This document shows positions 36,501-47,474 of a DNA stretch of 64,000 nt, in pieces; the first letter of the stretch is position 1, and each line of letters opens with the position of its first letter. The translations under genes were made by a program, and so were the position numbers. This DNA comes from Sphagnum compactum (Eukaryota > Bryophyta > Sphagnopsida > Sphagnales). Where the stretch lies: NCBI GenBank assembly GCA_965153455.1, contig OZ234493.1, positions 1,488,001 through 1,552,000 of the forward strand. The letters run 5' to 3'. A model generated the notes under the pieces. It was not told the DNA's origin and did not search any database. It saw only the letters and a list, made by a program, of their open reading frames with translations.

Positions 36501-39500
36501 GTTATTTGCATGCTCTCTCCGGTTACTTAATTGTATAATTGCACAAACACTCTTGTTGGCCATTGACTTAGGAAAAACATTCAATCCACCACACATTGCA
36601 CATTTGAGAGCTTTCCCAATTTGGCTGCATAATCTTGAAAAAGAAAAATGATGATGTACAGGTGATGCCCAAACATGCACTAATTTCTAAGAAGATTAAA
36701 GGTTTTGTATGCCCAAAAAAAGGAGGTTTAGTAAGCCCAAAAGGATGGGCACAATTGGAGTTTGTGTAAGTGTTGGTCTGGACTCTGGTACAATGTTTTT
36801 TCTTTCCCAATTTCGTGATGTTGCTCAATTGGCAATCATCCATAAGAATAGTTAGCCAAATTTTGTGACATCTTTTGTAGTTTGTTTTGTTTTGTCCTGC
36901 TGGGATCTCCCAAACCAGAGTGCTTCATGCTGTGCTCTTGGTATCTTTGGATTGCTCAAAGTTTATTTCACAAATTTCAGAGCTAAGGTGTGGAAGATAT
37001 TGACTTTTTGAGTGGATTTTGTTGCTGGACATTCAAACAAATTGCAAAAATTGGGTTTGGAAAGAAAAATCAGTTGAGCCCGCAATGTGTTCACATTGTC
37101 GAATTTAGAAATTTTCAATTCTGAAAATGTGAAAAATAATGAATGTGGTCACACTTGGGCCGAACGGCACAAGTTACACACTAGTTCAGATTATGAATGT
37201 AAAAAGGATTTGAAATGCCTTTTCATGTTGTAGGCAGTTGTGACAATTTTTGGCAATTGTTTTCAAAAAAGAGAATTTGTGATAAAATATTCTGTTTTCA
37301 AAATATTTTTGAAAGCATTTTTCTTTGCAATGAATTTTTTTATTTGAACCAAAAAAGAAAATAAATGATAAAATGGCAAAAACTCACCACCAAATAATTC
37401 AGTGCTCTGGTGTATAGGCTTATGCCTGGTATTGACAAGGTATTGAAGACCAAACCAGCCTGCTATATAGGTAATATTCTTTGATTCTAGACCAACACTG
37501 GTTTGTACTAAATTTTCAAATGGTAGGCAAGTAGCAATTGGGGTCAACCTTGAAAGTACACATTGCAACAACCATGATAACAATAAATCAATTTCAGGGA
37601 ACCTAATGCATCCAGAATCCAGATGCAATTGATGGGCTCCTCCGAAGATAAAGTAGAACATTGCAGGCAAGCCCATATCCTTGGTTTTATGAAGAAAAAA
37701 CACCAATGCTGGAATAGGATCATGATGTTTGTTGACCTCAATCAAACACAAGTGTATTCTGGTGTAGAGTAAAGGGACCTATTTGTTGCGAATCCTCTAA
37801 CATCACATACCAATTCCCCCATTATCGCACTGTTGTTCCCTATCCTTGCACACAAAAACACTATGGTTGCGCACTAGCATTTCCTATCCTTTGACAAGAG
37901 CAATTGGGTTTTGTCAAATGAAAAAGCAATCTTGGGTATAATGTGTGCAAGGGTACTCTTGGTGTACATGTAGATGGTGACAGATTTCACTTGATAGTGT
38001 GCCCTCCAAATATACTGAAATGTTCTGCTTGTGCTTTACATTTGCTGCCACTCATTGCACATTGGTGTATGGATTAGTGAGGAGCAACTTTAGCAATTAA
38101 TTATTCATCCCCTTGCTACTCATTTCAGGATCCCAGGTATGGGGTAATATTGTATGGACATAGACTTCTGTCATTCGTGCAAAAAGTAAGCAATTATACT
38201 CTTATTGTCTCCAATCTGCTGCATATTGATTTTGCTTGTTTGTCGTGCTAGAGCCTATATGTCTTTGTTGGGCATGATTTTGCTATGATCTTCAAACTTT
38301 CATTATTCACCTCTAGTTTTCCATGGTAGAGACACTCATTAAATTATGTTGTGGGCAACAATTTGTGCTTTGTTGTGCAAAGTAGGTAGGCTGGTGAGCA
38401 AATACTGAAGAATTCAAATGAGGTCAAACTCTCACACATTGTTCCTCTGCTTTTGAAGCTCAAAGAACAGTTTTAGCCCTCCACCTAGCGCTGCCCAACA
38501 CTGCAAAAATATCTCAATTCAATAAAAGAATGGACAAGATATGAGGTGTTTGGTATAATGGGTACAGTGTTCAGTGACAGGTGAATTAAAACACAATAGG
38601 ATTTCAAGTTTAACATCTTTGATCGCTGCATCTTTGCCTTTTGGAATACAAAGAAATTTTGTAAAGCCCTAGTTGGCACACCCATTAGGTTTTAATCATT
38701 CAAAACACACTCAAAATATTTCTTTGCAATGGATTTTTTCATTTGTTTCCCAAAAAAAACACACACACACACACTAAAGTGAGGAAGATAGGGGGCTGCA
38801 ACTAGAGAGGGGTTCAGAGATTTTTCACAGATGATATATGCATAAGAATATCTCAAAAGAGAAAAACCTATGGCTATGGGTAAGTGCAATGGTAGTGTCC
38901 ATGGAGGGAAGGCAAACATCTACCTCAGGTATGCCTTAGGGTTTTCATAAAATCATACCAATTGATTCCAGTTTTACATATCAAGGTCCATACCCAAGTT
39001 CATCAAAACCCTATATTTTAGAGCAATGCTGATAGGGACTTAACACCCAAGGCAATATCAGCTTTGTACCAATTTTACATTAGTTTCAATATCAATGTTG
39101 TCCAGTTCTTATATTTCAACAAGAGGACCTTAACAAGAGGGCCTTTAGTCCTAGTTCCAACTTTTTTTTTAAATCTGAAAGAGCCCTTGGTACTGGTTTA
39201 AGGATCTTTCTAATCCCATAGAACCTCTGGTCGAGTTCCAAACCTGGTTCTTAAGATTTCTTCAAGACTCTTGGTTCACTGGTTTTGAAAAAAAAGAATT
39301 CCCAGGCAGGTCTGGTTTGACACCAGATCCAGTCGAAACCTACGCATACCCAAAACTGAAAATTTTCTAATTACTAGCATTGTACAACCAATGAAAGTGC
39401 CTACCTACATCAACTACATGCTTAAAAGATTTATTAAAAAATTAAAAAAATTAATTTTAATTTTGTGAAAATGAAAGCTTGCATGCTAGAGACAAGTAAA

Positions 39501-41017
39501 GCTCTGTTTCTTATCCCATAAAATTTGGGAAACAATGGAGAAAAAGCACAATGACTTTGCAACTTGCCTTTTCTGTTTGGGTCTTACAACATCTCTGCAT
39601 AGGTAGTGTCCTGTGCAGCGAGTCTGGCAAAGTTGATCAACTGAGATGGGCGTGGTTTGCTGTTTGTACAGTTGGTGTGGAGTGTTACTTACTGCTAGCA
39701 GCCATTGCCAGCCCAGCCCATCTTTCATACAGAGGTGAAGTTGGCCGACTTGTTAGTACCAAGGTGTGTACTAGTAGCTGGGGCTGCCCACTAGCTTCAT
39801 CATCCTTTTAATAAGTCCTGCCAGGATTTCATGGTTCTGTTCCTCATTCTACTTGGCCCTTGTAATCTTCAAGGGTATTCATTTTGTGGAGCTTTAGGTT
39901 AATATTTTGTTCATGTTCATCAACTGAAGTATTTATTTATTTTCACTCCCTAGTTGAGTTTTGATTTCATCAGCTCAATGTTTAGCCAGGTCAGTAGGAA
40001 TCTATCTCAACATCTTGCAAAACTACCATGGATCTAGAACTAACAAAACAGAGAAAGAGAAAAGAACAAGGAATTGAATGAACATCCTTGACACAAACTG
40101 ATGAACTAAAGGCTGCCTAAACACAACCCGAGAGCCTCTTTTTATTTATCCATTTGACCATAGTTGGGACAACCTCGGTAGGCCTAGGAGTTAATTACCA
40201 TGTGAATTCTCATTGTGGAGAAAATTTGAAACAAGTTAATTAACCAATATTAAAACAAATCAACCCACTCACACCGTCAGGCACAAATGTATGAATGACT
40301 AATGGAATGCATGAATTGATGAATGGATAATTTGACCACACAAGTTTTCTATCATTGATGAAGTTTTGTAGGTACAAGCTCCACCCTGCCTGTTTGTGAC
40401 TGACTCCAATTGATGACCATGTCATTCATGTACTTGGGCTTGTTGATGACTTTCTGTGAAATACAACACATGAAAGGGTATAAAGACCACCAGCAAGACA
40501 GTTGGGTACAAGCCCAAAAGTCTTTCAAAGTACACTATTAAGTACTCTTAGGCTTCAGCTGTGCACTTCACTATATGGCACCAAGGACCTAAGAAAAGTT
40601 GAAGAATGAGCAATGCCCACTTTGCACTTTTACATTAGCATGGTAGTTTAGTACTCATTCTTCAACTTTGCAAAGCAAACTACCATGCTAAAGTAAAAGT
40701 CAAGGTAAAGCGATAACCTTACTTGGAGTAGATTTTGGAGTTGATATGAGTTGTTTTGCCAAATACTTTGATGTAAAACATGCTCTTTTGTTTTCCATCA
40801 CCTCCAAAAATATGTTCAAAACAAATGCAAAAAATCACAGAAGCTGATGATATGTACTTGGAAAATACAGAAGGACCAGTTTGTTGGCAGATTTTTTTAA
40901 AAGATAAAAGACTAGTAAGCATAGCATGGGATGGTGGAGAAAAGCAAAGCCTGACCTGACATAAATTGTTTCTTCTTGTTCACAGGTCAGGTCAGGCTGA
41001 TAGTTCACAATGTTGAA
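33543..41017 (-). CDS. Unidentified multi-exon gene (partial model)
   Basis: Several short minus-strand islands look like real exons with AG acceptor and GT donor: 41017-40956 (FNIVNYQPDLTCEQEETIYV), 40453-40376 (KVINKPKYMNDMVINWSQSQ...), around 39840-39680 (two overlapping frames, EILAGLIKRMMKLVGSPSY and RPTSPLYERWAGLAMAAS), 39640-39588 (LINFARLAAQDTTYAEML), 38500-38438 (CWAALGGGLKLFFELQKQRN), 35221-35135 (GTAICVLHPEIAVLTQYSCG) and 33605-33543 (LDYEIFFEAIKLMRLEGVTD then stop). Lengths of 78, 63 and 87 nt are whole codons. The family was not recognised. The helical Leu/Ala-rich text would suit an armadillo/HEAT-like or other all-helical protein, but that is only an impression. The model is incomplete, exon phases were not all reconciled, and two exon-like pieces on + (34529-34585 and 38129-38185) conflict with it. 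Confidence 0.35.
35475..35695 (+). repeat. Dispersed repeat family A, plus copy
   Basis: Inverted relative to the copy at 15955-16165. It holds ctgagcgcctccactgctgc, cgaaccttgtgcattaaatg, catttcatactgagatgcaa and gataccactgaaagagggga, ending in a gggggtgaaagagagggtga block. It falls inside the span of the unidentified minus-strand gene, presumably in an intron. Confidence 0.7.
40596..40700. repeat. Interleaved inverted repeats
   Basis: Two inverted repeats are interlocked. The first pairs 40596-40610 (aagttgaagaatgag) with 40654-40668 (perfect over 14-15 bases). The second pairs 40626-40649 with 40677-40700 (24 bases, one mismatch, acttttacattagcatggta...). Because the arms alternate, the two hairpins cannot form together without a pseudoknot-like arrangement. 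A third, separate inverted repeat (agcctgacctgac / gtcaggtcaggct) follows at about 40949-40999. Confidence 0.85.
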
Positions 41018-42019
41018 CTGAAGAAGAGATAAACATGACATCTCTTAGACATAATATCCCTATTAGGTGTTCATTGCAAAATATTAGTGTTTTATTTTGT
41101 GTGTCTAGTTATTTGTTGTTGAAACCCAGTTCAATGTAAACAAGGTTTTAGTTTCTTTTTGGTGTTTGGGACTTTGTCCTCGTAGGTGTCCTTGAATCCT
41201 GATCTTCGGTTCATGTTATTATATGAGCAACTTTGTTAGTTCTTTACTGTTGAGCATCCATTTAGTAATGCATAACATCTCTCTTTGCTAACTCTAATGA
41301 ACCTACTTGTCAACAGACTCTCCATACTTAACCTAACACTATGGACAAACACCACCAAAATTTCCCCACCTACATTCCAACTCTCCAAACACCACCAAGG
41401 TGAGTCAAAAAATAAAAAATACTGTAACATACAATACTCACAGCTTTCAATAAACCAGAAAGATTGCCTACTATAATGGTAAGCAATCACTAACCATAAA
41501 CATATGATTTGCTTGATCCCGAACTAAAACATGGACCTGAAGCTGCAATCCAAACTAGATCCACCAAAGCTCCAATACCCATCCAACTCTTTCCAGCTTC
41601 TAACCAAACCTGCTTATTGTCGGAGCAGTGGAAAATGTCAGTGAACAATGTTAGTGTTCACCCTTACCCTGAATCCCAACCCTCAATTTGTCATTGTATG
41701 AATCCTATGAACAGGAATCCTATGAATGTCCAAAATTATGATTCTGATACAGACCAGGTGAGGCTTACAAGGAAGTAGATGAAGTGCTAAAGAAATGGAG
41801 CACCAGCCAGTGGTTGTTTTCTAGTGCAAAATTTTACACTATGACAAGTTTTAAAATTCAAAGTGCTAAAATTCACTGATTTTGAACTTTTTTGGTTGCT
41901 AAAATTTGAAATATTTTTCACAAAGAAATTAGCCTTTTTGTTTTCTAAATGAGGCAGTCAATATTGAAAAAGGATGCTTCTATTGTTGTAAATGAGGGAT
42001 ATTGTTTGCTCCAATTTGT

Positions 42020-42579
42020 TGGCCTTGCTTACCAAGGTAAGAATATTGTGTTTAGATTCATTATAGAGTATAGTAGCTTAAGAGATATTGGCCCCCTATG
42101 TTATAGGTTTATTTTTATATGAGGATTTTTGAACCATGATATTTTGGTTTGTGCTGGAACTTGAGATTAGTTACAGAGTTGTAATATCTTGAAGGATTTT
42201 GGTTTCTTTTAGCGGATCTTTTGAACATAATATTTGCATGGTGAAATATTTGACTTTTCATTAAAAAAATAATTAAAAAAACATGTATTTAATTAATTTT
42301 GGATTTAATTGTTAATTTTGAACTTTTTTAATTTGGTTGTTAAAATTAAGTTTTCTATTGAATTTGAGCCAAAACATTGAAAACATTTATTGTTAAAACA
42401 TTAATGAGACAAAACATTATTAATATATATTATTACATCACATGGTGATTGCCAAATCAAAGTTTCTCTTCAAATTTTTTATCTTCAAAATGATCACTTG
42501 TTAATTCTAAACTTGTCAAAAGTCCAAAATTAACTAAATACATGATCTAAGATACTTTTGATTGTAAATGGCAAGGCCA
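42020..42579. mobile_element. MITE-like element, copy 2, with internal extra DNA
   Basis: It begins tggccttgct (one mismatch to copy 1) and ends ggcaaggcca. Most of its left half aligns with 12642-12949 in the same direction. About 250 bases of very AT-rich sequence (roughly 42250-42545) are present here and not in copy 1. They may be an insertion, or copy 1 may be a deletion derivative. Confidence 0.6.
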
Positions 42580-42737
42580 CAGTGTGACAGACCCCTTGTT
42601 ATATAGGTAGATGATTGCCACTTAGTCTACATCACAAAGCTCAAAAAGTAAGCACTGGGACCAGGAGAGCAAGCAACTAGATCAAGAAAGATGTGTACAA
42701 GGCATTATTAGGTAGCTTGTCAGACTTTTTCTTTTTT

Positions 42738-43225
42738 AAAACAACAACAACATGATGGTCCCAGTTAGATGGGTACCACTCTCTTTTGTTATATGCGGTC
42801 TCTTCTCTGAGGGTCAGATCAGGAAAGGATCCATTTAACGCCGAAAAACAACAACATGGTCCAAGTTAGATGGGTACACCCCTCTCTTGTTATATGTGGT
42901 CCCTTAGGACCAGATCGAGAAAGGAGCCATTTAACATCAAAAAACAACTACATGGTCCCAGCTAGATGGGTACACCCCTCTCTTACTATATACGGTCTCT
43001 TAGGACCAGATCAAGAAAGAGGCCGTTTCACACCCAAAAAACAACAGGGTCCCAGTTAGATAGATGGATACACCCCTCTTTTGTTATGTAGGGTCCCTTA
43101 GGGCCAGATTAAGGATCCATTTAATGCCCAAAAAACAACAACATGGTCCCAGTTGGAGGGGTAAACCCAACTTTTGTTATATAGAGTCTTTTAGGGCCAG
43201 ATCAAGAAGAAGCCATTTCACACCA
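42738..43225 (+). repeat. Five-copy minisatellite, unit about 95 bp
   Basis: Units begin at about 42738, 42843, 42938, 43036 and 43130 with aaaaacaacaacatggtccc and run through agttagatgggtacacccct, ttgttatatgtggtccctta, gggccagatcaagaaagg and gccatttaacacc. Spacing is about 93-105 bases and the units differ at a modest number of positions. The + frames that cross it (VRWVHPSL...GPDQERGRFT) are repetitive artefacts. Confidence 0.95.
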
Positions 43226-43582
43226 AATTTACCCCTCTTTCTTTGGATATTCTTGGATTTTGTTTCAAGTGGTCTGGACTAAGAGGCCCTTAAGAAGGCT
43301 GCGTGTGCCCCCCTCTAACTACAACTGCGAGAAGGAATTGTGGGTGAGAACTAAAAAGCTTAAATTCCTGGACAGAGAAAATGAACACCAACCCTCATTC
43401 ATACGGTGCAAGATAGATGGTGTGTGGATAGGAAACACTTTTTCATTGTATTTGTGTCCCTTACCTAACCACAATGGTTAGCTTTCTACTAACTATCCAA
43501 ATGCATCTACCCATCTTCTAGCCACCAAGTGCCTCACCCACTTATACAACCACCAATTGCACTCCCTGCCTACTTACTTCCC

Positions 43583-44230
43583 TATGATACTTACCCACTT
43601 ACTTAGGGCAAGTTGGAAGTCACTTAGGTAGTGTGAAGGGGGGCGGGAGGAGGGGGGGAAAAGAAGTGTTAGTTAACCCTCCTAAACCCTAAACCTTGGC
43701 AACTCAATTGCGTTTCATCCAAAACTGAGTCATAACATTTGGGTTTCCAATGGATGATGTGCACTGGTGGGTACTAGGGTTTTTTATTCAAATTTCTTAA
43801 GTAGATCCACTGGTGAGGATCCCCTGCATTAAATGGCGACTGTCATGGGTGAGCTGTAGTTGCATTTTTACAAAAGTGCTGGTGGTACAATTGACAACCT
43901 TGGAAGTGCCTAGGTCTAGATGTGACTAATTTAATTTTTTACATTAAAAATTAATGACGAAAAATCCCAAAATTTTCTATTTTTTTCATTTTCACGCTGT
44001 AAAAATTTTGCTCAAAGGAAAACACCAGTGGGTACTAGGCTACTCATGTAATCCCAAAGATTCTAGGCAAAATATTGCCTCTTTACCTATGATACTTACT
44101 AGCGAGTTAAATAGGTAGTGTAAGAGGGGAAGCATGGGCATTGGGGGCTTTGTAGACCTACCCTGACAAACCCTCCTAAACCCTATACCTCGACAACTCA
44201 GGTGTGTTGCATCCAAAACTGAGTCATAGG
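43583..44230 (+). repeat. Direct repeat pair, about 150-200 bp
   Basis: 43583-43745 and 44087-44229 share, in order, tacctatgatacttac, aggtagtgtaa/gaggggg, aaccctcctaaaccctaaacc and catccaaaactgagtcata. The words gtgggtactagg (43768 and 44030) and the 7160-7350-like segment (43855-44015) lie between the two. The pair may be the ends of a small element, though no clear terminal motif was seen. Confidence 0.65.
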
Positions 44231-44399
44231 TACTACAAATATCCAGAAAGTGGCTCTAACTGGGAACTTATGTGGCCAGTTTGGCCAAACTGGTGGCGAA
44301 ACCCAAATTTTGGGACAGCCAGTTTTGAACTACAATGAGAAAGGAGAATAAACTGAAAAACATTGTTAGAATTGGCTCAAACTAGTTTAGTACCCAATC

Positions 44400-44880
44400 C
44401 ATTCTTCTCACTTTGTTTGAAGATCAAACTAGGTAGGTAATGTAAGTAAATAGGTAGCCTCGGTGGGTATGTAGGTGTGCAGGTAGGTAACCTCAATGGG
44501 TATATAGGTAGGTAGCATAAATAAGTAGGTAGCCTCAGTGGGTACATAAGTGTGTAGGTAAGTAGCCCAAATAAATAAGTAGCCTAGGTGGGTAACTTAG
44601 GCAAATGAGTTGGTCGGTAGCTTAAGTAAGTAGATAACTTCGGTCGGTCGACAAGTGATAACCTAAGTAGATGTATAGGGAACTTAGGTATGTATGTAGG
44701 TAAATAGGTAACTGAAATGAGTGTGTAATTTTAAAACTTAGGTATTTTGGTAAGTAGGTATGGAAGTGGGTAGGTAAGAAGGTGAGTAACCTAAATAGGT
44801 AAGTAATGTGGGTAGGTGGGTAAATTGGTAAGTGTGTAACTTAGGCAGTTGAATAGGTAGCCTAAGCAGGTACATGGCTG
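44400..44880 (+). repeat. Long TAGG/GGTA tract
   Basis: Nearly 500 bases of variants of gtaggtagcctaggtgggta and aagtaggtaggtaac. The period is a loose multiple of four with AGCC and AACC interruptions. It belongs to the same sequence class as the tracts at 18828, 21480, 24900, 26423 and 27748. Confidence 0.9.
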
Positions 44881-46520
44881 GTGTGAAACAAGTGTTTACT
44901 TGGTATTGAGATTGGTATAAAATTAATACAAGCTTAGTATTACTTTTGGTCCCTACCAGTGTAATTCAATGATTTTCTCACCTTTATCAAGAATCTCCAG
45001 TTCCAGTTTTGGTTCCAAAAATTAAATTAGAATAGTTCTGGTTTCAGTTTCGCACATAAACGGTTTCACACATAAGCACAATCGAGAATCCAGTTCCAAG
45101 TGTGAGTGTTCAAAAACAAAATCAATCATAAAGAAGTGTTCAATCATAAGATAATGATCGATGATGGGCAGTTCTACCCTAGTTCTTCAGAAAAATAAAT
45201 TTCAGTTTTAGTTCTTAAAACCAGACCTGACTCCAATCCATTGACAATGAACCCCAGATTCTAAATTGAATTTTCGGAAACACATATACCTTACCCTAAG
45301 ATCAGTTTCATAATTAGATAGTCCTTAAAATAGTGAAATGAAATTTTGTGAAATATGAAATTGACACGTTGAAAATCAACATAATTATCATAGGCTACAT
45401 TCCGAATAATGTCACTACTCATATCACAATATTATGGTACATGATGGGAAAAAACATAATTCCAAATTTATTTATAAAATTCATTTTTTGAAAAAAAATA
45501 ATTATTCGTTTTGTCAATGTAGAAATTGACCCTAGGCTATGGTATGTCAGTTAAGGTTTAAGTCCCACACATAGAATAGGGCTGTGAACCTGGCTTCAGT
45601 TCCAGTTCTTGAGAAAGCAATAACCTGATTCCAGTTCTAATTCCAGTTCTTAAGAAACAAAATTGATTTTAGTTCAATTCTTACTAACTAAAACAAAGGA
45701 ATCTACTGCAGCAAATTAAGTACCTCTCATATCAATTGGATGAGGTGCCTCCCAAGTTGTATTTTATTTCATTTTTGCAACTAGCAATTTTGACGGGTCC
45801 ATCACTCCAAAAAATAAAATAAAATCCTATGGATGCTCCCCAAAATAGAAGGTTCTATTTTGACATAAAGAATTCCTCGCCTTTGGCCCAGCTATATTGG
45901 TGAAAGGAGGACAACATTTGCCAAAGCATTCGGGACAAAAGTGAGCTGCTATGGAGAACATGTTGAGGAACACAATGGGAATTTGAGGAACATATTGGGA
46001 ACCTGATGGGAACCAGGGAAAATGAAAATCCTCATTTTTTTCTTGCAATAATTTATTTTGGGAGAAATTTTTATAATCAAAATTTCAGCACCTTTTAAAT
46101 AATATTCTCTAGATTTATTATCTAGAGAATATGGCTTTAAGCAGCTCATTAAGTATGTATATAATTCAAAATATTATGATTTCAATACCCTTTCAAAAAA
46201 TAACATGAAAGGATACAATAACATATGTCTTTTCATGTCCATGTTATATAACAAAATAAAAATTGAGAATAACAAAAATAATGATGACCCATTGAAAACC
46301 AAATGGGAACATATGAGGAAAATAAAAAGGAGAGAGAGAGAGAGAGGATATCATTAAATCGATAAACCTCAATCTCCTTTTATCATTATTCCTCCCTTTT
46401 TCTCACATTTTCAAAATGAAACTTCAATTAGAATTTTAAATTTTATTTAACTATTAAAGTACATTCCATAAATCTAGACCTTTAATCTTCCCTGGTCATT
46501 CTATTGTTAATACAAAGCAC
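44881..46520. other. AT-rich intergenic DNA, no gene seen
   Basis: The word ccagttc(c/t) and its variants recur many times from 44990 to 45260 and from 45590 to 45680, indicating a diverged repeat. A (GA)n run lies at about 46331-46347. No domain was recognised in the short frames. Confidence 0.4.
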
Positions 46521-46523
46521 AAG

Positions 46524-46548
46524 CATTTATTTATTTATTTATTTATTT
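46524..46548. repeat. (ATTT)n microsatellite
   Basis: About six ATTT/TTTA units in a row. Confidence 0.9.
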
Positions 46549-46657
46549 CTTACATAATACATGGTGGGCACTGGGTGACCTAAATCCCAAATTTCTTCCA
46601 GCCCAAAATTTTCCTGCCGAGTGAATCATCCAAGGGAAGGCTACATGAAAGCTGGAA

Positions 46658-46734
46658 GGTAGGTAGGTAGGTGCTGGAAGGCAGGCAGGAAGGGAGGGAG
46701 GGAGGCAGGTAGGTTGGTAGGTAGGTAGGTAGGG
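46658..46734. repeat. (GGTA)n/(GGCA)n/(GGGA)n compound microsatellite
   Basis: GGTA units (46658-46672), then ggcaggca and gggagggagggagg, then again taggtaggtaggtagg to 46734. It would give the Pro-Thr-Tyr-Leu tail of the possible minus-strand gene if that frame were used. Confidence 0.9.
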
Positions 46735-46739
46735 TCCGA

Positions 46740-47372
46740 TAGAGGGGAAGGAAAAGCGCACACATTTGTTGCTTGCAGTGAGCGTGGCGAGTACAAGAGC
46801 GTGGCCAAGTCGCGGAAATCGTCGAACGTCGTCAGAGTGCCTGTAACACAGATGATGATCAGTAGCAGCTGCTGATGCTGCTGCTGCTGCTGTCAGAAGT
46901 ACCGGGAAGTCGATCGGGTCGTGCAATTGCAGACGTAGTTGCAGCTGAGCTTGCAGATGAGCTGCGTGTAGCTTTTCTGTATAAATCAGGGTGTCTCGCA
47001 GAAGACTTTCATCATTCCATTTACCCTCTTTTCTTCTTTTCACCCTTTCCTTCCTGTTGTCTGCTCGCATCCTTTGCAGCAGCAACAGATCAGAAATTGC
47101 AAGTTCCTTCACAATTTCGTGAGAAGACTGAGTATTAAGTAGAGGAAGCTCCGGCTCATTCACGTCCTTTGCAGATCAAGAAGAAAAAAGTTTGCTTTTC
47201 TTCGTTATCTCCGTATGTGTTGAGTACTGAGCGGAGGAGAGAGAGCTTCTTCACACATTTGAGGAGCTGCTGAGGGAGCTTCCCTAGTACAATGCAGCTG
47301 GCTCAGTGTTTCTTCTTTCTCATTGTAAACTGAGGACCAGACAGACTCGGAATCACCAGCAGACGTACTCAT
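46740..47372 (-). CDS. Possible small divergent gene, unidentified
   Basis: Two minus-strand frames look more protein-like than random DNA. One (from an ATG at 47372, or 47522 if the first ATG is used) reads MSTSAGDSESVWSSVYNEKE. The other (from 47163) is a charged, helical stretch with RKERVKRRKEGKWNDESLLR and LHAAHLQAQLQLRLQLHD. A splice acceptor (tgttacag) near 46844 would join a third piece with TTFDDFRDLATLLYSPRS. The family was not recognised. From the first ATG it would overlap the start of the pectin methylesterase gene by 48 bases on the opposite strand. Some of it could instead be promoter or untranslated sequence of that gene. Confidence 0.3.
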
Positions 47373-47474
47373 CTTCTCTAGAGCTTCTCTTATGATCTGC
47401 ACCACTAGTGTCGCATAGTGTGTATCACTAGGGTGAAGAATCAGTCGTATATATTCAGTCAGTAGACTTTCGAA

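Noticed and set aside
42738-43225. A CRISPR-like array, because units recur at regular spacing
   Set aside because: The whole 95-bp unit is repeated, with no unique spacers between short repeats, and the context is a plant nucleus. It is a minisatellite.
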